A DNA stretch of 23,278 bases from GYS-P2D sp964522505 (GCA_964522505.1 CAZFWJ010000054.1:1-23278); one strand, 5' to 3'; shown: positions 9,012-17,535, counted from the stretch's first letter. The notes: generated by a model not told the origin, from the sequence alone. Numbers and translations: made by a program.

Positions 9012-9601
9012 ATTTTAATGTCGCCCGCAATTGGACCTTGAGTAGTACACTTTACAGCCGATGGTCTAATGATCTTGTTGACTATATATTCACTAATCAA
9101 GCCGACATAGGATTTGTGAGTGAGATCGGTAGTCTGGTAGAGAACGAAAGTTACTTCTTCGCAACTAATATAGCAGATGTACAGATCCGAGGGGTAGAGT
9201 TCGAGTCTAATGTCAAGTTCGATCTTGGAGCCAACACCAGCCTAAATCTACACAACTCACTCAGCGTTATTGGCCAGAGCAGTAGTCTGGAAACCGTGTC
9301 GGTGTATCTCTCCAATACAGCGAGGTTTTTCAGCACGAATCGCCTCAGCCTGAAGACAAGTTTGATCGATGTTAATATCACTGGGCTATACAAGGATCGC
9401 AATGCTCGCTTTGCCGAGGCTATTGGAGCGAATCTCACAGAGAATTACTTCTTAGTGAATGCCTCTGCATTCTTGAAGCTGACCGATAACATCAAGTTAG
9501 GTGCTCATATGATTAATGTCGGCGATGTCGCGTATCAGAATATACTTGGAGCACCACTACCCGGTAGATGGTTTAGAGGAAGTGTGAACTGGGCCTTTTA
9601 G
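8966..9601 (+). pseudogene. TonB-dependent receptor, C-terminal fragment
   Basis: This is an open frame of about 211 codons with no start of its own, carrying the last beta-strands of a TonB-dependent outer-membrane receptor. It reads DLLAETSWSAELGVDFNVAR at the beginning, the usual NPxLxPE(T/R)xxSxELG region of these barrels. It ends with a terminal aromatic strand, PGRWFRGSVNWAF, followed by a stop, which suggests the BtuB-like or general iron/cobalamin receptor group. The signal peptide, plug domain and most of the barrel are absent. The fragment begins exactly where DUF2891 copy A stops being homologous, so the two were joined by a deletion or other rearrangement. A TTG at 9038 could formally start a 187-residue ORF, but no functional receptor is expected. 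Confidence 0.8.
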
Positions 9602-9639
9602 TGGGTTGATCTTACTTTGAACGATTGCAGTAAAGTCTG

Positions 9640-9661
9640 AGAGGGCATTCTGCCTTTCCTT
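9640..9661. terminator. Possible weak terminator hairpin
   Basis: A short stem, GGCA-TTC-TGCC, extended by wobble pairs and followed by TTTCCTT, lies between the convergent ends of the receptor fragment and the ELWxxDGT-repeat gene. The stem is weak and this call rests on position as much as on structure. Confidence 0.3.
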
Positions 9662-9703
9662 AGAATAAGTTAAGTTAACAGGTTATTTAATACTAACAAT
9701 TCT

Positions 9704-12700
9704 TCAGAATTTGAATGGAATAGAACTGAATACCCCTAAGTTTCTTAGAAGAAAACTGCGATCAACTACATTGACATCTCCATTCATATCATAATCTGAG
9801 GATATGTATATGCTATGCTTTCCTATGTCATTTGCCAATAAAAAAACATCTCTCACATTAAGGTCTACTCTTTCAAGGCCTAGTTGCGACCCATTGCCGG
9901 CATACATAGCAAATAATCCTGTTTCTATTTCTATTTGGCCGTTTGCAAGAGTAGATGTGAATGCCTCATTCGTCGTAAAATCAACCATTGTTTCAACTGA
10001 AGAAATAGAGATCGGTTCGGGCCAGAGAATTGGTAAATGATTTCGATGTTCTATAAGTATCTGATAACTCAAGGCATTATCTATTTCGCAAAACGAGTCG
10101 GCCTTTAACGCTATATTTCCATCGGAGAATAGGACTCCAGTTGTGCTGCAAACAGTTTCTAAACTGTCAGTCATATGTACAATAGATAAGAGTATAAAAT
10201 CAACTGGCGATAGTTCATAATCGAATTCATCAAGTGATATGGAATCCTGAGAGTTCCATGGTTCTATACTGTATGGATTTATGGCAGGAGTGGCTGTACC
10301 CAGAAAGGTAGATGGTGTTAATCCAGGTAAATAACCCAAATTATAAAGTCTGGTAGACATAGATCCTCCTAAAATGTATGGGCCTTCTAAATAGACTTTG
10401 GCTTTGATGACTTCTGAAATATCTATGGAAAGTAATGATGTTGTATCAGCTCCATCACAATTCTCATCTATTCCATTATTCGGAATTTCAACTACTCCAG
10501 GATTAATATTAAAGTTATTATCATCACATTCCTCATAAAAATAATAGCCATCCTCGTCTCTGTCTAAGGTTGATACAAAAGTATTACGAACTTGATTGGT
10601 GATTATGGGTCTATTAAAATCAAAGAATATCTCGGCTTGATTGGATATGACACTTTGCTCTTCTATAGAATCAATTGAATTAATAGAAAATTGTACAAAT
10701 CCTTGGCTACCTGCTAAGTTAGTTAAGCTATCAGGTAAAAGGATATCTTCAAATAAAAACTCTAAAACTTGGTCTTCGGAAATGATTAGCTCAAAAGGGT
10801 GGCTAGCTACTAAGTCACTGATGCTATTTACGTCAAGGTTGTTGTCTAATCTGTCAACAATTCTAACTGTAAAGGCTGTATCATTTCCAGTATTTTGAAA
10901 TCTAATTGTATACTCTAATTGTTCATCTATAAGAGTATAATTATTCATGCCTGGTTCAATACGAGAGGGACTTACTAATTTATCATTAGGGTCTATCGCG
11001 CATCTCAACACTACATCCGTAGCATCATTGTTCTCGATTATTTCTCCCGCTTGGTTTTCAAAAACTGCTTGAGTTTCGATCCTTATATTTTGTCCGACGA
11101 ACTCTTCATTTGGGGACTTTACAATGAACCTAAATCGTTGACTGCTATTTGGCTGAATTTCATCGATTTCAATGGACAATTCATTTAAGGAGGACTGAGT
11201 TATCCCTTCATCTACGCTTAGGATATCTAATAGCTCGTCAGCTAATACAATTACCTCTCCAGTGAGCTCATTACATCCAGTATTCAATATAGTTACCCAA
11301 ATAGGACTGGTAAATCCACATCGTAATGTCCCGGTAGTTACGCTCACAGCAAGATCTGAGCGGTCCGAAATACTTTTGAAGCCTAAGTTAACCACCTGAG
11401 TACTATCTGGTATAGGGCGAAATTCAAGTAATTCTTCATTGAAGGTTGGCTCCCAGCAATCATTAGTACTGGCTTTTAAAGTGAAAATATTTCCTTCAAG
11501 AAAACCGCTAAAATGGCCAGCTTGATTTGAATAGGTAGAATGGCCTCGTTCTCCTATATATTGGATTTTTATATTTTCTATGCCGGGTTCTTCTGCATCT
11601 AATAGACCATCTTCATTCAAATCATTGAAAGCTGTCCCTTCAAGCTCCGGCTCAAAATCGAGATAATATATTTCATTGCCATATTTGAAAGTGTGCCCAC
11701 GAAAATATACAGTGCTATTATATGCTATTAAGTCTCCTGTGAACCGAAATTCGTCATATGGCAAATCTAATGGCTGGGTGCCTTGTGTGGTGCCATCAGT
11801 AAACCAAATTTTAAATGATTCATTATCTGTGGCGGTAAAATACATTAGGTCGTCAACAACTGCAAAATTCCCGGGATTGCTACTGCCACTAGTATTGATA
11901 TCTTTCAATAATCTAGTCCCTTCAGTGGTGCCATCCGTTATCCATAATTCACGGCCTAATCGTCTATGATCAGCTGTGAATATTATTTCATCTCCGAGTC
12001 TAACTTCACGGTCAAATTGACTGAAATTATCAACATCGCTATCCTCAAAAAATTGCCTTGTCTTGTCAGTAGTGCCATCAGTTACCCACCAGCTATCATT
12101 TCTGATATAGTAAATTTTGTCATTAATAACCAAGTGGTGCCCAGTTAGAGATGCCTCGTCACCTATTAGTTCAGTTCCTTGCTCTGTTCCGTCTGTAGCC
12201 CATAGATCTCTACCATGATTTCCAACAAGTTTATTGTTTACATTGACCCACAAGCTTGATGGGGCAGCTAGGCCCTGTGGATTTCCTGGTCTTATGTCCT
12301 TAATGAGCGCTGTATTGTCTATGGTGCCATCAGTCATCCAAAGTTCAGTACCAGTCTCGGGTGTTTTAATTGTGATAATTAATCTATCATTCAAGAGCCC
12401 AACAAAAGATATGACCTCAATAGGTATTGAGTCTGGTTGTAAGACATGGGTAAGATCTATTCTTTCACCTCCTGGTAAGCCATCTGTGCTCCAGAGAGCA
12501 TTATCGGCAGTAGAATACCAGAATCGATTTTTATATTTTACGAATCCACGAGTAGACCCAGAGCGTACCAATACGTCCTGAAATGGGAAGTCAAATAAAC
12601 GACGAACATCATTGATGTCCCTATATAATAAGCTACTATCAATTATTTGAATTTGCTCAGGGTCAAAAGCTATGCCCGTATTTGTTGTGTTATTTGTATG

Positions 12701-14329
12701 ACCTCCTGATTCTATTAGTTCTCCATCAATTGTAAAAATTAATCTACCATTAAATGTTGTTAGATTTTGAATCACATTACCATCTGTATATGGGAAAAGG
12801 TCTTTAAGTAGGACAAATGAATCTGACTCCTCATCAAATTCGAAGAGTACCTGGACATCTTCAGGTGTTCGACCAAAGAGCAAACATCGATCATTCCATT
12901 CAACAAGGCGTGGTCGTTCTTGTGTATTTGATGGACTTGGAAATATTGTTCCCCTTGGAATAGTCCTAGTCCCTGCAGCCGTGCCATCAGAAAAAGTTAT
13001 AAGATTGTCTGTAGTTTGGACGAACAGCCTGTCGTTGCAAACCAATCTGTATTGAAATTTATCTACACCGCTTAGTCTTAAAGTTCCGTCTATAGTACCA
13101 TCAGTAACATATATAAGCCCACCTAAGATATCTCCAAAATACAATTTTTCCTGTCCTGGAAATAAACCTATAATCCTATTAGTTGGTACATCAATAAGTT
13201 CTATTGCGGTATTATTGGAATTTTCATATTTCCAGAGAGTTTTATGATTAATGTTGTGGTTTGTGACAAAGTAGAGATCACCATTGCCATTTTGAATTAC
13301 GTCTTGAACAACCCATCTTTCATTGAATGAAGATGTAGGCAAAATTTCATGCAATTCTTGTGTTCCATCCATGGAACCATCGCTAATCCAAATGGATGCG
13401 CCATTACGGAATATAATATTGTCACCTAATACTCTCGGGGTGGCGGTTCTTATTGTATCTCCTACAGCTAATGTCGGCTCTATATCTGGATCTTCTATAA
13501 GATATAGAATTGATGTACCGTCATTATTAAAATCGATGAACAGGGTCCCACTAGGTGTATCTTTTAAAAGTGTGACAGAGTTGTACGATTGGAGCGATGC
13601 ATCTCTTAAAGGAACTAATGATGATCGAGTGCCATCAGTAAACCATACATTTCTGTCTGGAGAGATGAAATATACTCCTTCATCGGATTCTAGTATTGAG
13701 CGAGAATTGAATCTAGTAGCAGGTGTTTCAGCGAGTAGAAAAGTGCCTTCAACGGTTCCATCGGAGCGCCATAACGAGTTATCTCTAGTACGAAGAAGTG
13801 CATAGTTCGGACTTTGGTTCTTGGTTACAAAGAAATCGTCGACATTTTCAATTGTACCTATTGCATGAGTGTTGGACAAACTTCCTTCCGTAAAGTACAA
13901 TTCATCGTTGCCCTCGACTGTATAAAGTAGACCGTCAGCCAATAATGCTGCTTTATCGACATTATCGTCCAATGGATCACTTAAAATCTCGCTTTCTATA
14001 TTAAGAAAATGTAATTGATGCTGCGGGGCGGGGAACAGACCTGAAACTAGATATATGCCAGTGTTATTGATGCCAAGTGCGTCTAAAGATTGTCCGTTGT
14101 AAACTTTGGATACGAATTCACCATCAAATGAGCTTATTCTCCATCCTTCACCCGTTCCAGCAGAAGTAAAAAGCAATTTCTCATTAGTAGGCCAGACTTG
14201 CTCCAGTGCTCCTACTGCTATCTCAGTTCTATCAACATCTACAACATTTACTGAGGCATTTCGAGTCTGAGCATATATGTTGTGTAGAGATATTAAAATC
14301 AGAATAATAGTGAACAGTCCCTCCTTCAT
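9704..14329 (-). CDS. Giant secreted ELWxxDGT-repeat protein with SdrD-like, MopE-like and dockerin-like modules
   Basis: This encodes a 1541-residue exported protein of unknown function, probably cell-surface or extracellular. A signal peptide ends near YAQ21. Residues ~40-890 form a beta-propeller-like region with about eleven ELWxxDGT-type motifs, for example LWRSDGTVEGT (187), ELWMTDGTIDNT (662), LWATDGTEQGT (709), ELWITDGTTEGT (794) and IWFTDGTTQGT (841). Next come an SdrD-B-like domain (~896-985, FNDLNEDGLLDAEEPGI), and a region with AIDPNDK (1111-1117) and a DUF11/CARDB-like fold (to ~1252). A MopE-like acidic motif follows (1256-1293: DRDEDGYY, ECDDNN, NGIDENCDG). The end (1309-1541) has VYLEGPY, IEHRNHL and a single dockerin-like loop, DYDMNGDVNVVD. 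Acidic DxDxDG patterns suggest calcium binding. I do not recognise a standard type IX secretion C-terminal domain. GC content is far below its neighbours. Confidence 0.88.
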   Translation of the reverse strand: MKEGLFTIILILISLHNIYAQTRNASVNVVDVDRTEIAVGALEQVWPTNEKLLFTSAGTGEGWRISSFDGEFVSKVYNGQSLDALGINNTGIYLVSGLFPAPQHQLHFLNIESEILSDPLDDNVDKAALLADGLLYTVEGNDELYFTEGSLSNTHAIGTIENVDDFFVTKNQSPNYALLRTRDNSLWRSDGTVEGTFLLAETPATRFNSRSILESDEGVYFISPDRNVWFTDGTRSSLVPLRDASLQSYNSVTLLKDTPSGTLFIDFNNDGTSILYLIEDPDIEPTLAVGDTIRTATPRVLGDNIIFRNGASIWISDGSMDGTQELHEILPTSSFNERWVVQDVIQNGNGDLYFVTNHNINHKTLWKYENSNNTAIELIDVPTNRIIGLFPGQEKLYFGDILGGLIYVTDGTIDGTLRLSGVDKFQYRLVCNDRLFVQTTDNLITFSDGTAAGTRTIPRGTIFPSPSNTQERPRLVEWNDRCLLFGRTPEDVQVLFEFDEESDSFVLLKDLFPYTDGNVIQNLTTFNGRLIFTIDGELIESGGHTNNTTNTGIAFDPEQIQIIDSSLLYRDINDVRRLFDFPFQDVLVRSGSTRGFVKYKNRFWYSTADNALWSTDGLPGGERIDLTHVLQPDSIPIEVISFVGLLNDRLIITIKTPETGTELWMTDGTIDNTALIKDIRPGNPQGLAAPSSLWVNVNNKLVGNHGRDLWATDGTEQGTELIGDEASLTGHHLVINDKIYYIRNDSWWVTDGTTDKTRQFFEDSDVDNFSQFDREVRLGDEIIFTADHRRLGRELWITDGTTEGTRLLKDINTSGSSNPGNFAVVDDLMYFTATDNESFKIWFTDGTTQGTQPLDLPYDEFRFTGDLIAYNSTVYFRGHTFKYGNEIYYLDFEPELEGTAFNDLNEDGLLDAEEPGIENIKIQYIGERGHSTYSNQAGHFSGFLEGNIFTLKASTNDCWEPTFNEELLEFRPIPDSTQVVNLGFKSISDRSDLAVSVTTGTLRCGFTSPIWVTILNTGCNELTGEVIVLADELLDILSVDEGITQSSLNELSIEIDEIQPNSSQRFRFIVKSPNEEFVGQNIRIETQAVFENQAGEIIENNDATDVVLRCAIDPNDKLVSPSRIEPGMNNYTLIDEQLEYTIRFQNTGNDTAFTVRIVDRLDNNLDVNSISDLVASHPFELIISEDQVLEFLFEDILLPDSLTNLAGSQGFVQFSINSIDSIEEQSVISNQAEIFFDFNRPIITNQVRNTFVSTLDRDEDGYYFYEECDDNNFNINPGVVEIPNNGIDENCDGADTTSLLSIDISEVIKAKVYLEGPYILGGSMSTRLYNLGYLPGLTPSTFLGTATPAINPYSIEPWNSQDSISLDEFDYELSPVDFILLSIVHMTDSLETVCSTTGVLFSDGNIALKADSFCEIDNALSYQILIEHRNHLPILWPEPISISSVETMVDFTTNEAFTSTLANGQIEIETGLFAMYAGNGSQLGLERVDLNVRDVFLLANDIGKHSIYISSDYDMNGDVNVVDRSFLLRNLGVFSSIPFKF

Positions 14330-14788
14330 ATTAGAATTGAGTTTGTTTAAATATTGATTGGTTCTTTATATTATTAAATATAATAATATGTTTTTCAAGG
14401 ACATATTATTTTAGAGCTAATATTAAAGAAGGCTAGAACAACACTTTAAGTTACGATGAACATTTTAGTGGTACTGTAAGAGTTTTCTTTTCATCCTTGA
14501 TTAAAGTCTGGTATAGACACTGAATATTTCTCGATCGAATGAAAAAGGTGTTAACAGCTTTCGGTTGCAGACTACTTTTACTATCGTTTAATTTTACATT
14601 TTTCATCTCGATCTTGCCAAGACCTGTCTACTTGTAAAGGATAATTTACTGATATTGTATCCACAAGTTGAGCTATAAAAATGTATCCCTTGAGGGGCTG
14701 GCGGTGAAATTGTCCTGAATCAGATGAGGTAATTGGTACTGTTCGATAAACCACTTTTAGGAACGCTTTTACAACAATATCTTATCTC
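14330..14788. other. AT-rich intergenic region with no clear gene
   Basis: These 459 bp separate the ELWxxDGT gene (which starts at 14329, minus strand) from the DUF6503 pseudogene. The region should contain the promoter of the ELWxxDGT gene, but I could not fix a convincing TTTG/TAnnTTTG pair. It holds an inverted repeat (14382-14410) and a 32-codon plus-strand ORF (14539-14637) that begins MKKVLTAFGCRLLLLSF and looks like an isolated hydrophobic leader. That ORF has no recognisable mature part and is too weak to call a gene. A small CCCTTGAGGG palindrome near 14687 faintly recalls the palindromes at 7770-7914. Confidence 0.6.
14382..14410. promoter_or_regulatory. Perfect 10-bp inverted repeat upstream of the ELWxxDGT gene
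   Basis: Arms AATAATATGT (14382-14391) and ACATATTATT (14401-14410) flank a 9-nt loop, 53 nt upstream of the start of the minus-strand gene. Being AT-rich it would be a weak RNA hairpin; an operator for a dimeric regulator is equally possible. Confidence 0.35.
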
Positions 14789-15502
14789 TTACCTCACCCT
14801 CAACCTATCAAGCACATCCGTGCCTAACAATCTATCATCCTTGTGTGTATACCAAGTCCGACGTTTTGGTAAGCGGACGGAGCCATCTGTTGTCTCACCT
14901 TATAGGAGGATATACTCTCCATCATTAGCCGATTCGTCATGATAGAACCGATAGCCGATCATGGCATAGCTGCTTGGGTCAAAATAGAAATACCAGATGT
15001 CATTACCCACCGCTGGTTCATAAGTCACTCGGATCTCGAGAGCTTCCTTGCCAAAGAAGTTTGCAGACTTAGCTGACGGTTCTACGATTGTGCCGGGGTC
15101 GTTGATCTTCATAGGCATATACCATAGATAGTTGTAGTACGTCCGCATTACATCAGATCGAGCATCCTCGAGTCTATATTGTTCTATTTCTGCTGAGTTC
15201 GGCGCACGATCATCGACCAGATGGCTATAGGTTCCATTGCTGAGGGTGGTGACGATTTCGAGATTATCTGCCTGACAGGTGAGCTGATACCTTTCATCAT
15301 GAGGATGGAGCATTACTGTGGTCTTACGGTCATGCCCTTTTGGACGGGTTTAGGTGAAGTAAAATGTTGCCTCCCTTTGTTCCAGTAGACCTTGCGGGTC
15401 GTGATAATTGATGCTGTTCTTGATTACTTGATCTGCAGTGATCTGAGCATGGCATGTTAATGTCATTCCTGTTATGAGAAGGATGATAAATGTTTTGAAC
15501 AT
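14789..15502 (-). pseudogene. DUF6503 gene, copy B, with two in-frame stop codons
   Basis: This paralogue of the copy at 7921-8634 has exactly the same length, 238 codons including the stop. The frame is intact from the signal peptide (MFKTFIILLITGMTLTCHAQ) to the end (RLLGTDVLDRLRVR), with no insertion or deletion. Two TAA codons interrupt it, at 15350-15352 (codon 51) and 14900-14902 (codon 201). At both positions copy A has glutamate (E51 GAG, E201 GAA). Between the stops the protein is about three-quarters identical to copy A over the region compared, including WYFYFDP. A piece from 15313 to 14900 is open but lacks a signal peptide and both ends. Recent nonsense inactivation is the simplest reading. 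Confidence 0.85.
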
Positions 15503-15630
15503 AGATGATGTGTTAATCGTGGCTTGTATACCACAAGTTATCTCAAATAGACATAACGAGAAGACCGCTTTCCTTTAGATCTTATGAATTCGTAGGTGTA
15601 TGTCAAATAAAGGGAGTGATTCATTGTGTA

Positions 15631-15656
15631 ATAGGCTATGTCGTAATAGTGTCTTA
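15631..15656 (+). promoter_or_regulatory. Conserved upstream block of DUF2891 copy B
   Basis: This is the partner of the block at 8715-8740, with 24 of 26 bases identical and the same 25-nt distance to the ATG. The adjoining sequence TATTTTA resembles a Bacteroidota -7 element. The intergenic region of this copy is about 47 nt longer than that of copy A, and the extra sequence lies between this block and the DUF6503 start. Confidence 0.5.
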
Positions 15657-15681
15657 TTTTAACTCTAAATACTGATGAATT

Positions 15682-16782
15682 ATGAGGATCCTATGTTTTA
15701 TGATGCTGATCACATTGATTGCTGGTTGTGGCACTGCTGAGCATAAGCAAGTAGATCATAAAGATCATGATCAAGTCACAATAGAGCGAATCACGCTGAC
15801 CTTATCCGAAGCCAATCGCCTCGCCACCTTACCTATACATTGTATCCAACAACCCTTGCCATACAAGTCAGGTGTTGTCATCGCCACTGAAGATGACCTT
15901 GTGATGCCACAGGTACATCATCCAGCTTTCTATGGGTGCTTTGATTGGCACTCTGCCGTGCATGGGCATTGGTCGTTAGTCTATCTACTGAAGAAGTTCC
16001 CACAGCTTGAGAATCGAGATCGGGCAATACAGATGTTACAAGAGAACCTGACTGCCTCGAACATTGAACAGGAAGTAGCCTACTTCAATCTGAATAAGGA
16101 GAGCAAGACATTTGAGCGTACCTATGGATGGGCATGGTTACTCAAATTAGCTGAAGAACTATACACTTGGGATGATCCTGTTGCTCAGGAACTCTACGTC
16201 AACTTGAGACCACTATGTGACTACGTCAGCAATGGTTATATAGAGTATCTGCCCAAGCTTGTATATCCCATACGAGTAGGGGAGCACTCCAATACAGCAT
16301 TTGGGTTGAGCTTTGCCTATGACTACGCTGTCACTGTCGGACATGCTGAGTTAGAAGCCAGCATTGTAGAGCATGCTAAGCGCTTTTATCTGGATGATAA
16401 ATCCTGCCCCATTACCTGGGAGCCGAGTGGATATGATTTCTTGTCGCCTTGCTTAGAAGAGTTAAATATCATGAGAAAGGTCCTTGATGATGATTCATTC
16501 AAGTCATGGTCTGAAGATTTTCTGCCTGGCCTGTTTTCAGAGCAATTAGCATTAGAGCCCGGTCGTATCCTCGACCGATCTGATGGCAAGTTGGTCCACT
16601 TAGATGGGCTTAATTTTTCAAGAGCGTGGTGTCTCTACAATCTGACAGACTGTGAGTCATGCAAGAGTATTGCAGATGAACATCTTCAGTATTCACTGGG
16701 TAACATCACTGATGGAGATTATGCCGGCCAGCATTGGCTTGCTTCTTTTGCCTTGTATGCATTTAGCCAGCAAGTTGAATGA
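15682..16782 (+). CDS. DUF2891 family lipoprotein, copy B (intact)
   Basis: This is a 366-residue protein I assign to the DUF2891 family, whose biochemical role is not known to me. The N-terminus MRILCFMMLITLIAGC is a lipoprotein signal with lipobox Cys at 16, so the protein is probably anchored to a membrane on the periplasmic side. The mature part begins the family core at ANRLATLPIHCIQQ, followed by HPAFYGCFDWHSAVHGHW, a motif rich in His, Asp and Trp that is typical of the family, then RTYGWAWLLKLAEEL and VGEHSNTAFGLSFAYDYA. The helical, repeating character suggests an alpha/alpha-barrel, which by analogy could bind carbohydrate; that is inference. It is transcribed divergently from the DUF6503 pseudogene, and higBA lies downstream. 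Confidence 0.85.
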   Translation: MRILCFMMLITLIAGCGTAEHKQVDHKDHDQVTIERITLTLSEANRLATLPIHCIQQPLPYKSGVVIATEDDLVMPQVHHPAFYGCFDWHSAVHGHWSLVYLLKKFPQLENRDRAIQMLQENLTASNIEQEVAYFNLNKESKTFERTYGWAWLLKLAEELYTWDDPVAQELYVNLRPLCDYVSNGYIEYLPKLVYPIRVGEHSNTAFGLSFAYDYAVTVGHAELEASIVEHAKRFYLDDKSCPITWEPSGYDFLSPCLEELNIMRKVLDDDSFKSWSEDFLPGLFSEQLALEPGRILDRSDGKLVHLDGLNFSRAWCLYNLTDCESCKSIADEHLQYSLGNITDGDYAGQHWLASFALYAFSQQVE

Positions 16783-16802
16783 GGATAGAGGTAAGGCATG
16801 GT

Positions 16803-16848
16803 CCAATATGACGTACGACAAATTGCAACCATATTGGGAACAATTTGT
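16803..16848. promoter_or_regulatory. Nested inverted repeats upstream of higB (candidate HigA operator)
   Basis: Two perfect 8-bp inverted repeats interlock here. CCAATATG (16803-16810) pairs with CATATTGG (16830-16837), and ACAAATTG (16818-16825) pairs with CAATTTGT (16841-16848). A palindromic CGTACG sits at 16812-16817. The cluster ends 14 nt before the higB start, where the HTH antitoxin of such modules normally binds to repress its own operon. Binding here is inferred from position and symmetry. Confidence 0.5.
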
Positions 16849-16862
16849 ACATTTACCTTGTT

Positions 16863-17165
16863 GTGAGAATAATAGCTATAAGTACTCTTAGAAATTATTG
16901 GACAAAGCATAAATCTGCTGAGCAACCATTGAAATCTTGGATTCAAGAAACTGAATACTCCCCTTGGAAGAATTCAGCGCAACTTAAAACAAAGTATAGG
17001 AATGCGTTAATTATCAATTCAAAGAGAGCAGTATTCAATATAAAAGGAAATGACTATAGACTAATTGTCGACATAGAATATAGATTGAAAATAGTATTCA
17101 TAGTTTGGATTGGAACTCATTCTCAATATGACAAGATCGATGCTAAAATAGTACGTTATGATTAA
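16863..17165 (+). CDS. higB: HigB-type mRNA interferase toxin
   Basis: This is a 100-residue toxin of the HigB family in the RelE superfamily, expected to cleave mRNA on the ribosome when its antitoxin is degraded. Starting at GTG 16863 gives (V/M)RIIAISTLRNYW, the usual HigB N-terminus. The frame extends upstream to a TTG at 16845, but those extra residues do not fit the family. Typical features are WKNSAQLKTKY, AVFNIKGNDYRLIV and FIVWIGTHSQYDKIDA near the C-terminus, with the conserved Tyr and basic residues. It overlaps the antitoxin gene by 8 bp, in toxin-first order as usual for hig modules. The DNA is very AT-rich compared with nearby genes, consistent with lateral transfer. Confidence 0.88.
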   Translation: MRIIAISTLRNYWTKHKSAEQPLKSWIQETEYSPWKNSAQLKTKYRNALIINSKRAVFNIKGNDYRLIVDIEYRLKIVFIVWIGTHSQYDKIDAKIVRYD

Positions 17166-17535
17166 GCCTATCAAGAGCAAAGTACAATACAGGGATTACC
17201 TTAAGCAAGCATATGGACTTATGCAGCTTGATTTAAAATCAAACTCAGTTGAATCAGACAGGTTGGAAGTATTGAGCATACTCTTAGAGCAATATGAAAA
17301 AGAGAACTATCCAATTGAGCCCCCACATCCAATTGAGGCAATTCTCTTTAGACTTGATCAGCTGAACATGAAAAGATCCGATTTGTCCAAGATATTGGGA
17401 ACAAGGAGTCGAACAAGCGAAATACTAAGTGGTAAAAGGAAATTAAGTCTGGCAATGATTAGAAGACTAAATGTTGAACTCAATATTCCAGCTGAAGTCT
17501 TAATAAGAGACTATCAGATAGGTAACGCCTCATAA
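17158..17535 (+). CDS. higA: HigA-type antitoxin, XRE-family HTH regulator
   Basis: This is a 125-residue antitoxin with an N-terminal toxin-contact region rich in charged residues and a C-terminal helix-turn-helix at about residues 55-115. Recognition landmarks are HPIEAILFRLDQLNMKRSDL, the turn ILGTRSRTSEILSGKRKLSL and LNIPAEVLI, the standard HigA pattern. The start overlaps the 3' end of higB by 8 bp, so translation is coupled. It should neutralise HigB and repress the operon at the inverted repeats upstream. It converges on selO, with 125 bp between the two stop codons. Confidence 0.9.
   Translation: MIKPIKSKVQYRDYLKQAYGLMQLDLKSNSVESDRLEVLSILLEQYEKENYPIEPPHPIEAILFRLDQLNMKRSDLSKILGTRSRTSEILSGKRKLSLAMIRRLNVELNIPAEVLIRDYQIGNAS

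Larger units (their letters stand above)
14789..15881. repeat. Duplicated divergent unit, copy B
   Basis: This is the second copy of the unit at 7921-8965. It differs in having a longer central intergenic region, two nonsense codons in DUF6503 and a complete DUF2891 continuing past the repeat end to 16782. The AT-rich ELWxxDGT gene and the receptor fragment lie between the two copies. Confidence 0.85.

Noticed and set aside
9151..9438. 95-codon minus-strand ORF antisense to the receptor fragment
   Set aside because: It lies wholly within the TonB-receptor frame, has no recognisable domain, and the plus-strand translation is clearly receptor-like.
13323..13805. 160-codon plus-strand ORF inside the ELWxxDGT gene
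   Set aside because: It is antisense to a repeat-rich real gene. Its recurring SVPSV words are the reverse reading of the DGT repeats.
14733..14942. 69-codon plus-strand ORF across the end of the DUF6503 pseudogene
   Set aside because: It overlaps sequence clearly homologous to DUF6503 on the other strand and has no coding features of its own.
14900..15350. Possible stop-codon readthrough or recoding of TAA in DUF6503 copy B
   Set aside because: Intact genes in the window end with TAA, so it is a normal stop. There is no sign of a recoding signal, and an intact paralogue exists.
7921..16782. Composite transposon or integrative element bounded by the duplicated units
   Set aside because: No transposase, integrase, terminal inverted repeats or target-site duplication was seen; the flanking repeats are diverged gene pairs.
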